Assembly: GCF_028583425.1 (NCBI RefSeq)
Contig: NC_072795.1
Coordinates: forward strand, 5,231,001-5,295,000
Direction of reading: 5' to 3'
Length of the DNA: 64,000 nt
From: Eublepharis macularius
Lineage: Eukaryota > Chordata > Lepidosauria > Squamata > Eublepharidae
The translations under genes and the position numbers were made by a program. The notes below the pieces were generated by a model. That model was not told where the DNA came from. It did not search any database and saw only the letters and a list, made by a program, of their open reading frames with translations. How positions within the stretch are numbered: the stretch's first letter is position 1; the number at the start of each line of letters is the position of its first letter. Below are positions 33,549 to 43,200 of this stretch, piece by piece.

Positions 33549-35391
33549 CTGAGAGAATGAAAACGATAAACAGGAATCAAATGAGTATGTGAATGTTCAA
33601 AGGACAGAGTGCATTTAATTTTAATTTTATTGATTTAATATATTTATTATCCACTTTTCGCCTTTACGGGCGTTCAAAGTAATTTACATACTGTATTATT
33701 ACTATTAACAGTGCTACTCAGCGGCCTCTTGTGGGAAGGCTTTCTGATTCACACACAGGGACACATGAAGGTGCCTTTTACTGAATCAGATATCAGTCCA
33801 CCAAGATCAATATTGTCTACTCAGATTGGCAGCAGTTCTCCAGGGTCTCAGGCAGAGGTCTTTCACATCACCTACTATCTGAATTTTTTAGCTCGAGATG
33901 CTGGGGATTGAACCTGAGACCTTCTGCATGCAAAGCAGAGGATGTTCCACTGAGCCGCTGCCCCTCCCCAGATGGCACACATTTTAGGGAGAAGAAGGGG
34001 GGCAAGAGAATGTGCTGCTCAGATACAGAAAAGGAGAGTGAAATCAGGTGCCCAGTGTTAACTTGACTGCTATTATTAACCAACTTGGGGGTAAAGGCCT
34101 GCTCAGGAGGAAGATAAGAGCGCCAGGAAATGGGTGTGGCAGTGAGGAAGTAGTTAAAGGACAGAGGCAAGAGGAACTGCATGGGATGGAAGGGTCAGAA
34201 AGCCCGAGTGAAGGGTGGCAGAATCCATCCGTCATTTCTGCTACTGCTGTCATGTCTGACTGTGCCCATTCATTCATGCCAATATTTTGCTGTCAAGTGT
34301 ATGCTTTATTCTGCTTTATTCTGGCAAGGGTAATTCCATTTTGTATTGCTAGAGATATTCTTGTTGCTAACATTCCAATAAGTTCTCACACGTCCCCAGG
34401 TGGCCGGGTGTTTACTAGTTTGGGGCCTTCTCTCTAACTGTGATATGTCTTCTCTCCGTGTAGCCTGATAGCACAAATATGCATACTGTTCTCACGCAGA
34501 AAAAACAACACTAGGTTGTTTGGAAATTGGGAGGGGGAAGGAACAAGGGTAGAAAAGGGATGTAATTTTCCTATGTAGCCATTCTGGTCAACTTTCTACT
34601 AGAACTGCTTAGGTGCTTACCTTACTCCTAAGTAGACCTTTGGATCTGATTATGGAAAGAACTGATTTCTGAATAAAAGTCATTTAACCAAGAACCTGTG
34701 TCTTGCTACAATGAACCAGGGATCTGTCTGCTGTAGTCTATCATCCAGAGTCTGACAACTGCCAGTTTTGTCCAAGTCCCAGGGCCTTGGCTAGGACCCA
34801 GCATGGTGGAGGAGCAGGCAAAAGTGGGGGTGCCAGTAGAGTTGCCAGCCAAGAACTGGGGGAGGGGCAGGAACACGGGAGGGGGGGTAACTTCACATTG
34901 ATGATGTGATGTCAGTTCTGGGGCAAATTTGAAGTGGCATCACACCGCTCTAGGATTTAGCGGAAACTCTATGGTTTAGTTTCCTCTGAAACCTACAGTG
35001 ACATGACATCACTTCTGGGTTCTCCCTGGAAATGACAACATCACACAATAAATACACCTGCAATTTTTCCTTATTTTTCCCCCCCGATGGCCTACTGAAC
35101 AACGTCAGGGGACTGCTGGCGGGAGATTTCCCACTATAGCAGGAGAGCTGCCAACCACCTTTCGTGTTACTGATGGCTGGGAGCCAGTACGTTCCTTGTT
35201 GGTTGGGATAGTTTGGCAGGAGAACGAGACCTGACTCTAGTGATAAGAAACGGATACGTGATTCCAAAGGAGATGCCGGATGAACGGGCAAGGCCTCAGT
35301 CTACCCTTTCTGGCAACGTACTCCTCCTGTCTTAAAAAACAGACTGCAGGAAGCTGATGAATTTCCAAGGATTCTAATCCTGGACTCTCAC
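33549..35391 (-). other. Gene 2 intron 4
   Basis: 1.84 kb. Holds a LINE/SINE 3' tail (33610-33705) and a reverse tRNA-headed SINE (about 33755-33970; B-box side GGGGATTGAACCTGAGACC). 34836-35160 has loosely inverted ends (AGTTGCCAGC, GCTGCCAACC). No further exon seen. Confidence 0.55.
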
Positions 35392-35477
35392 CTTCTTCAC
35401 AACCATTTCTCTGACTGAGGGATTTGTGATGTTTTGGTGTGTAGTCAGGCCCATTGACAAGAAGAGGCTGGTCATGT
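35392..35477 (-). CDS. Gene 2 exon 4 (small C-terminal module, first half)
   Basis: The acceptor TTTCTGATTGCAG and donor AAG|GTGAGA bound an 86-bp exon that starts in phase 1 and ends in phase 0. It reads DMTSLFLSMGLTTHQ then NITNPSVREMVVKK, with an N-glycosylation sequon (NIT) and an amphipathic helix-like stretch. The sequence leaves the repeat character completely, so this is a folded module. Family unknown; alpha/beta modules of SEA type come to mind but this is too short to claim. Confidence 0.72.
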
Positions 35478-35540
35478 CTGCAATCAGAAACAAAAAGAAA
35501 TGCTCACAATGTTGGTTAATTTTCAGATTTGCATCACACC

Positions 35541-35700
35541 TCAGTTTCAAGTAGGTAGCCGTGTTGGCCTCCAAGACAACTTTTGCACGACTGAAGTCCG
35601 GTAGCACCTTAAAGATCCATAAGATTTCCAGGGTATCAGCTTTTGAGAGTCAAAGCTCCCTTCTGAAGAAAGGGACTACTGGACTCGAATCTTCAGAATC
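35541..35700 (-). mobile_element. AGATCCAGAGGAGTTAGC-family element, diverged
   Basis: GTAGGTAGCCGTGTTGGCC, GAAGTCCGGTAGCACCTTAAAG and GAGAGTCAAAGCTCCCTTC follow the family order. Lies in gene 2 intron 3. Confidence 0.6.
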
Positions 35701-35710
35701 ATCTCAATAA

Positions 35711-35950
35711 TGGTTGTTGTGGGTTTTCCGGGCTGTACTGCCGTGGTCTTGGCATTGTAGTTCCTGACGTTTCGCCAGCAGCTGTGGCTGGCATCTTCAG
35801 AGGTGTAGCACTGAAAGATAGTTTGACACTGAGAGATCCCTGTCTTTCGGTGCTACACCTCTGAAGATGCCAGCCACAGCTGCTGGCGAAACGTCAGGAA
35901 CTACAATGCCAAGACCACGGCAATACAGCCCGGAAAACCCACAACAACCA
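35711..35950. mobile_element. Near-perfect hairpin MITE with exact 9-bp TSD
   Basis: Two 100-bp arms (TGGTTGTTGTGGGTTTTCCG and its inverse) differ at about one base, around a 40-bp centre that is itself partly inverted. Exact flanks TCTCAATAA at 35702-35710 and 35951-35959. Young insertion in gene 2 intron 3. Confidence 0.9.
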
Positions 35951-35959
35951 TCTCAATAA

Positions 35960-36464
35960 TGTTTGGTCAATGAAGGAGGCTTCTCTTGTTGTGGAAATCT
36001 CTTTTGCGTCTGATAAATTTTGGATAAAACTGCTGGGGATTAAATCAAGCATGATCCATCTTCATCTGCTAAGGTGCACACTAAAAACAGACTCTTCTTA
36101 CAGGAAGAGATTTCACACACACACACACACACATACACACACAATCTGGTGCCAGGAAGTACCAACCATTGCCCTGGAAGGTCCTTGCCGCAGCCTCAGA
36201 CGTTTGGAGTCTGGCTGTGGTTATGCAGGAGAAAATATTTTGCACATTCTCAAAGGCATTGCCCCTCCCTCCACCCCGGTTTTCCATCTCCAAGGAAGAA
36301 ATGGGTCCAGAAAGGAGCCAGAAATCCTTGTGTGCAAGAGTCCATAAATAGCTGGATCGGACTCTTAGAAAATTATTCTAATATTAAGTATATATAAAGA
36401 AAGTAAACATAGTATATAAACGGTTGCATCACTATAATTCTAATGATCTGTAACAATTGTATTA
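35960..36464. other. Gene 2 intron 3 DNA with (CA)n
   Basis: An interrupted (CA)n tract lies at 36114-36142; otherwise unrecognised. Confidence 0.4.
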
Positions 36465-36935
36465 TCCTACTCTATAAAAGCTGAGCTGTGTTCCCGACAA
36501 CTCAGTTTTTATCCTGGCGCAGGCGCCCTGTAGCCCTGCGGTGCGCCTGCGCCCTGTAGCCCTGCGGTGCGCCTGCGCCCTGCAGCCCTGCAGTGCACCT
36601 GCGCCAGGACAAAAAGTGAGACATTGGTGGCAGGCCCCTGAGGGCCTGTGGAGCCAGCGGGGAGGTGCAGCGCAGCCGCCCCACCCCTACAGGTTTCCTG
36701 CCGGCTCCACAGCAACTGCGGGGCCACACTGTGTCTCCCCACCGACTCCACAAGCCTCAGAGGCCCTCCTGTGGAGCTGGCAGGGAGGCACAATGCGAAG
36801 GGCTCCCTCCCCATGCAGCCTTCCCGCTGCCTCTGACAGCTGTGGGGCCGTGGGAGAACCGCGCTGGCGCAGCCCTCCCAATGCCCCGTTGCTAGAGCCC
36901 ATTGGATCCATTTTTACAACAGGCTCTGTTGCTAG
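36465..36935 (+). mobile_element. Candidate non-autonomous Helitron
   Basis: Begins TCCTACTCTATAAAAG, resembling vertebrate Helitron 5' ends. Ends with the palindrome CAACAGGCTCTGTTG then CTAG, sitting between A (36464) and T (36936) as Helitrons do. The interior is GC-rich with a 27-bp minisatellite (GCGCCCTGTAGCCCTGCGGT, 36525-36605). The hairpin touches CTAG, closer than usual. In gene 2 intron 3. Confidence 0.7.
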
Positions 36936-37020
36936 TTGTAAATATCTTTGAAAAATTTGATAAAACTTTTTTTTTAAAAAAAATTATTCTATGAACAATT
37001 AAATCTCTGTCATATGTAGA

Positions 37021-37215
37021 TTGAGAGGGAAGGCGGCATGGTATAGCCCGATCTCGTCAGATCTCAGAAACTAAGCAGGGTCAGTACTTGGATGGGAGAC
37101 CGCCAAGGAAGACACTGCAGAGGAAGGCAATGGCAAACCCCCTCTGCTTCTCACTTGCCTAGAAAGCCCCAGCAGGGGTCGCCATAAGTCAGTTGTGACT
37201 TGATGGCACTTTACA
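37021..37215 (+). mobile_element. 5S rRNA-headed SINE, diverged variant
   Basis: CCGATCTCGTCAGATCTCAG and GTACTTGGATGGGAGACCGCC are closer to true 5S rRNA than the other copies. Tail GGGGTCGCCATAAGTCAGTTG. In gene 2 intron 3. Confidence 0.85.
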
Positions 37216-37663
37216 TACATATACAGATTATCCGAGATGTTCTGCTGTGGAAACAGACAGTTACGGAATTGCATTTGGTGGGGGACCCTTTTTGGCAGCT
37301 GCCCCTAATCTTTGAGACTCCTTCCCCGGGAATTACATTTAGCTCCCTTCTGATGTCAATGAAGGGCTTTTAAAAATTTTATTTCAGAAGTCCTTCTCCA
37401 TCCTGGTTTGAAAGCCAGGGTCTTTGAGTCATCGACTCTTTTGTCTTCAATAACAGGTATTCATAGGTACACTGCTTCTGAACCTGGAGGCTCCATTTAG
37501 CTATCATGGCTATTGGCCATTGCTAAATGTGACTTCCATGAATTTCTCTAGCCCTCTTTGAAAGCCACTTAAGACTACGGTCAACACCATCACTCCCTCC
37601 AACACATGCTTTAACCATCCCATGAAGGAAAGTTGCTCTAATTCACGGATGTTAAGAACTTAC

Positions 37664-37744
37664 CCGCATTACCAGCCGGAGTCGGACAGGTGGTTGTTTC
37701 TGGCAACTTGGTAGCTGTTGTGTTGTATGAATGTGTTGAAGAAG
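37664..37744 (-). CDS. Gene 2 exon 3 (27 codons, one cysteine)
   Basis: After a strong acceptor (TTCTCCCCTAAG) this 81-bp exon reads in phase 1 as SSTHSYNTTATKLP then ETTTCPTPAGNA, ending at the consensus donor G|GTAAGTT, again phase 1. It continues the Thr/Ser/Pro character of the giant exon, holds an N-glycosylation sequon (NTT) and provides the first cysteine of the mature protein. Both splice sites and both phases fit its neighbours, the main evidence for the exon. Confidence 0.72.
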
Positions 37745-38286
37745 CTTAGGGGAGAAGAGGATAAGTTAGCTATGTGGCTGGGTAGTGTTGGAGAAGCGAC
37801 AGCCTGCTAAAAATCTAGTTAGTGTAAATACTGCTGAAAAAGTAGTTTAGTTCACTTGTACCCTAGGGGGAGCTGTGGAGCATTTGCTAGTATTCAGGGT
37901 TTATGGAATTCTGTCTCTTGCACTTCAAGCTACCTCTTGTAGTTTTCTTTCTCTCTGTGGCAGTATGTGTTACTGCTTGCGCTGTAGCATTAATGGCCTG
38001 CAGCCAGTTATTGCCTTTTGCAAAAATCCTGTTGCAGTAAATTCATTGGAAGCAAATTCCAAAGCGTGGATTGGATTATTTCCTGAATGCTGCCAACAGG
38101 TAGAAGGCCATCACTCTTATCACTGCCTGCAAAGTGGGGCTAGGTAAACGCTTTCCTTGCAGGGGAGCCTCTTGCATAGGATTCTGCAGCTGCCACAAAG
38201 GCAAAAAGCAGGTGCCAATTCCCCTTCCTGCTGCAGCCCCCCCCCCCCATTATTCCTCAGGGTCTCTTATCCCCAGGGCCCTGACC
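37745..38286. other. Gene 2 intron 2, proximal part
   Basis: No exon between exons 2 and 3 is seen here. A C11 run lies near 38240. Confidence 0.4.
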
Positions 38287-38495
38287 TGGGTAGCCCAGGT
38301 GAACCTGATATCATCAGATCTCCGAAGCTAAGCAGGGTCGGCCTTGGTTAGTAATTGGGTGGGAGACCTCCAACGAAGACCAGGTTGCAGAGGCAGGCAG
38401 TGGCCAACCCACCTCTGTTAGTCTCTTGCCTTGAAAACCCCACCAGGGGTCGCCATAAATCAGTTATGACTTGAGGGCACTCTCCGCCACCACTT
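38287..38495 (+). mobile_element. 5S rRNA-headed SINE with BovB-like tail
   Basis: GTAGCCCAGGTGAACCTGAT to GACTTGAGGGCACTCTCC; full length, in gene 2 intron 2. Confidence 0.85.
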
Positions 38496-38719
38496 ATCCC
38501 CAGGAACAGCATTTCTTGGCGCTTAGTGCAATGCAATGTGGAGGAGGGGGTGGGCAAGTTGCATCCTGCCACTGGAAAATTTACTCTGGATCCCACCCAA
38601 AGCCATTCAAAATTGGCCCTATCCACACAACTCTACTGCTTTCATATCACTTGAATGGCCTTGTTTTTTCTCAAAGGATTGTGGGAGTTGTAGTTTGGTA
38701 AGGTGCTGAGAATACTCAG

Positions 38720-39620
38720 TTAATCTCATCATGCGTATACATAAGCGTGCTTCCATGCACATGCGCACACACCCTTTCTAGCAGAACTAGATACCAGCTC
38801 TCCCTGAGCAGAAAGAGCGATTGTTTAAATCAGTATAAATTTGCACTGCATCTTCCAGTGAAAGCGCCGTTGTTATTAATTTGCTATACATGGTCTTTTT
38901 CTGTGATGGCCTCTACCCTGTGGAACAGACTGCCTGAGGAGATCAAGAGGAGAGCCCCCACTCCCCTGGCTTTCCACAAACAATGCAAAACTGAATTATT
39001 CAAAAAAGCTTTTTACTCAGATAGGAGGCTGTATTGTAGGCAGGGGGTCTCAGATGCTTCAGAAATGAGTTGGGGACCACAGACTTCACCCATAGACTTC
39101 ACCACTATGTTACCTTACATACTATCTATGTGCTCCTATGAGCTACCTGAGCTTCATGTTGTCTAATGTCAGCCCTAGAATTGCTTATGTTCTATTTCAG
39201 CATTTCTTGACTCTGTATTGGATTCTTACTAATGCTATGTCTTGTAAACTTGTATTTATTTACCCTATGGCAGAGCCAGTTTGGTGTAGTGTTTAAGAGC
39301 ACGGGGCGCTAATCTGGAGGACCAGGTTTGATTCTCCACTCCTCCACTTGTAGCCAGCTGGGTGACCTTGGGTAAGTCGCAGCTCTCTCAGAGCTCTCTC
39401 AGCCCCACCCACCTCACAGGGTATTGTTGTTGTGGGGATAATAATGACATACTTCATATACCACTCTGAGTGGGTGTTAAGCCATCCTGAAGGGCGGTAT
39501 ATAAATAGAATGTTTATTATTCGTATTCGTATTCATATTATTATGGAAATATCCTTGATATTGACTGTACTAATCTCACACAGTGTATCCACCTTGAGTC
39601 TCAGTGAGAAAGGTGGACTA
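38720..39620 (+). mobile_element. L2-clade LINE 3' end, split by a SINE
   Basis: Second copy of the 28491 element (TWSFSVMASTLWNRLPEEIK, FHKQCKTELFKKAFYSD). Its 3' UTR is interrupted between TTTACCCTATGG and ATGGAAATATCC by the SINE at 39278-39545 and ends CCACCTTGAGTCTCAGTGAG. Confidence 0.75.
39278..39545 (+). mobile_element. Full tRNA-headed SINE
   Basis: Head AGCCAGTTTGGTGTAGTGGT-like (A box), GGTTTGATTCTCCACTCC (B box), body CACCCACCTCACAGGG, tail GGTATATAAATAGAATG then a T/A-rich microsatellite. The youngest insertion here, as it lies in the L2 copy. Confidence 0.8.
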
Positions 39621-39635
39621 TGAAGGAACAAAAAA

Positions 39636-39870
39636 TTCGATTAATATACCACACTTCAAGACAACTTAAAACCTACTCAGAGTAGTTTACCAAATATGTT
39701 CTTATTTTCTCCACAACAATCACCCTGTGAGGTGGGTGGGGCTGAGAGAGCTCTGAAAGAGCTGTGACAAGGTCACCCAGCTGGCTTCAAACAGAGGAGT
39801 GGGGAATCAAACCCGGTTCTCCAGATTAGAGTCCTGCTGCTCTTAACCACTACTCCAAACTGGCTCTCTT
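39636..39870 (-). mobile_element. tRNA-headed SINE, reverse
   Basis: Reverse complement of the same family (TACTCAGAGTAGTTTACC, GGGGAATCAAACCCGG, AACTGGCTCTC). Confidence 0.8.
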
Positions 39871-40209
39871 TTAATCCTTGTGGCTGTGAAATCCTGCTGC
39901 CCTCTGGTGCTAGGGCACCCTTCACTCCTGGTTTTAAGATGAGAACGGGACTGTGGCTATCATACATAGCAAAGACACTCCCTCCATTCAGGATACCCTG
40001 CTACTGGCAAAGGATCCAACTAGTATGGAGGAGGAAACCGTGCCTTAGTTGAAAAATGACACAGAGGAAAAGGAATCTGTTCACCATGTTGACATGTACA
40101 TCAGTCTACAAACAGTTGCACTCCAGTTATACTGCCTGACCATGAATGAATCTTGAGTAATATTCACATTCCCAACAGTGCAGATAGGAACAAAAACAGA
40201 TGTGCTTAC
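39871..40209 (-). other. Gene 2 intron 2, start
   Basis: Intron next to the exon 2 donor. The frame stays open some 27 codons beyond the donor (HICFCSYLHCWEC), but the splice consensus and phase make this intron. Confidence 0.5.
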
Positions 40210-43200
40210 CCGAAGTCTCAGTGGATTGCCGCTGAGTTGCTGTGGATATAGTGCTGCCAGCCGTGGTTGTGACTTTTGTAGTCGCCGTCGTTCTATCCTG
40301 TCCGGGAGGACTTGTACTAGGTGGCCCTGTGGAACTTGTCTTGGTTGTTGTACTGATATGAAAGCCGGTAGTGACATGTGTTGTGGTTTCAATTGTTGAG
40401 ATCCTAGAAGGCAGGGTTGTCGAGAAGAGGGTACTTGCCGCAGTTGTATGGTTAGAAGAGGGTGTTTGGAGCAATGAGGTGGAAATGTGTGGTGTGTAAA
40501 GATCTGTTGCATTTGTTTGTACTGCTCGCGTTGTACTGCTTACAGTAGTTGACGTTTCAGTTGCTGGGATGCTGTGAGGGAGGGGTGTTGATGTCTTTTG
40601 GGTTGCAGTTGTAGAAGGGGCGGCTGTTGCTGTTTCTTTTAGTGTTGAAGAGAAAGGAGTTGATGTGATCTCTGTTGCTGCTGTGGTAGAGGTGGTTTTT
40701 CCTGTAATTCCTGGCACTGTTGTGGAAGCTAGGGGTGTTGATGTGGTTTCTGGTTCTGTTGTGGAAGTGAAGGGTGTTGGTGTCTGTACTGTTGTTGTGG
40801 AAGGGGAGTGTGTTATTGAGGGCTCTATTGGTGCTGAAGTAGGGAGGGTTATTGCTGTGGTTTCTGTTTTTGTTGTGGAATTGAGGAGTGTTGATGAACT
40901 TTTTGCTTCTGTTGTTGAAATGAGGGCTGTTGGTTCAGTTGTGGAAGCAAGGGTCAGTGATGTGGTCTCCAATGCCGTTGTATAAGGAAGAGGTGTTGAT
41001 GTGGTTTCCTGGGCTGTTGGGGGAACAAGGATTACTGAAGTGGATTCCGGCGTCATTGTGGAAGCAAGGGGACGCGATGGATATTCTGTTTCAGTTGTGG
41101 AAGTGAGGGGTGTTGATGAACTTTCTGCTTCTGTTATGGAAGTTAACTGTGGTGATGTGGCTCCTGGTGCTGCTATGGAAGAGAAGGGTGTTGATGTGAT
41201 GTCCGGTGCTGTTGTGGAAGCAAAAGGTCTTGATGTGGTTTCCAGCGCTGTGGTGGAAGTGAAGAGCGTTGATGTAGTTCCTGGTGCTGTTGAGGAAGTG
41301 AAGAGCGTTGATCTGGTTTCCGGTGCTGCTGTGGGAACGAACCATGTTGATGTCCTTTCTGGTGCTGTTGTGGAATCAAAGGGAGTTGATGTGGTTTCTC
41401 GTGCTGTTGTGGAAGTGGATGGTGTAGGTGGGGTTTCTGGCTCTGTTGTGGAAGCGAAAGTTGTTGATGTGGTTTCCGGTGCTGTGGTGGAAGTGGAGCG
41501 TGTGGCTGTGATTTCTGGTGCTGTTGTGGAAGCAAACGATGTTGATGTGCTTTCTGGTGCTGTTGCGGAGATTAAAGGTGTTGCTGTGATGTCCACTGGT
41601 GCTGTGGAAGTGGAGGGTGTGGCTGTGGTTTCTGGTGCTGTTGTGGGTGCTGTGGAGGAAGCGAAAGGTGTTGATCCGGTTTCTGGTGCTGCTGTGGAAG
41701 TGGATGGTGTGAATGTGGTTTCTGGTTCTGTTGTGGAAGTGAAGGGTGTTGCTGTGGTTTCCAGTGCTGTTGTGGATGCTCTGGGGGAAGTGAAAGGTGT
41801 TGATGTAGTTTCCAGTGTTGTTGTGGAAGCAAAGGATGTTGATGTGCTTTCTGGGGCTGTTGTGGAGACTAAAGGTATTGCTGTGATGTCCACTGGTGCT
41901 GTGGAAGTGGAGGGTGTGGATGTGGTTTCTGGTGCTGTTGTGAGTGCTGTGGAGGAAGCAAAGGTTGTTGATCCGGTTTCCAGTGCTGATGTAGAAGTGG
42001 ATGGTGTGGATGTGGTCTCTGGTTCTGTTGTGGAATCATAGGGTGTTGATGTGGTTTCCGGTGTTGTTGTGGAAGCAAAGGGTATTGATGTGGTTTCCAA
42101 TGCATTTGTGGATGGGAATGGTGTTGATTTGCTTTCTGGTACTGTTGTGGAATCATAGGGAGTTGATGTGGTTTCAGATGCTGTTGTGGAAGCTAATGGT
42201 GTTAACGTGGTTTCTGGAGCTTCTGTGGAAACTAATGTTGTTGATGTGGTTACCGGTACTGTTGTGGGTGTTGTGGGGGAATTGAAGGGTGTTGATGTGA
42301 TTTCAGGTGCTGTTGTGGAAGCTAAGGGTGTTGATTTGCCTTCCAATGCTGTTATGGAAGGAAAAGGTGTTGATGTGGTTTCTGGTTCTGTTGTGGAATC
42401 ATAGAGTGTTGATGTGGTTTCAGATGCTGTTGTGGAAGCAAACAGAGTGGATGTAGTTTCTGTTGTTGTGAAATCAAAGGATGTTGATGAGGTTTCCGGT
42501 GCTGTTGTGGAAGGTAATGGTGTTGATGTGGTTTCTGGTGCTGTTGTGGAAGCGAATGGTGTTGATGTGATTTCTGCTCCTGCTGTGGAAGCTAATGGTG
42601 TTGATCTACTGTCTGGTACTGTTGTGGAATCATAGGGTGTTGATGGGGTTTCAGATGCTGTTGTGGATGCAAATGGGGTGGATCTCGTTTCTGGTGTTGT
42701 TTTGGAATCAAAGGGAGTTGATGTGGTTTCTGGTGGTGTTGTGAAAGTAATGGATTTTGATGTGGTTACTGGTGCTGTTGGGGAAGCGAATGGTGATAAT
42801 GTGGTTTCTTGTGGTGCTGTGGAAGCGAACGGTGTTGATGTGTTTTCTAGTGCTGCTGTGGAAGCGAACAGTGTTGACGTGGTTTCTGGTGCTGCTGTGG
42901 AAGCTAATGGTGTTGATGTGGTTTTCAGTGCTGTTGTGGGTGCTGTGGGGGGTGTTGATGTGATTTCAGGTGCTGAGGGGGAAGTAAACGGTGTTGATGT
43001 GATTTCAGGAGCTGCTGTGGAAGTGAAGGGTGTGGATGTGTTTTCTGGTGCTGTTGTGGAACCTAACGGTGTTGATTTGCTTTCCAGTGCTGTTGTGGAA
43101 GCAAACGGTGTTGATGTGGTTTCCGGTGCTGTGGTGGAAGCTAAGGGTCTTGATGTGATATCTTGTGGTGCTGTGGAAGCAAAGTGTGTGGTCGTGGTTT

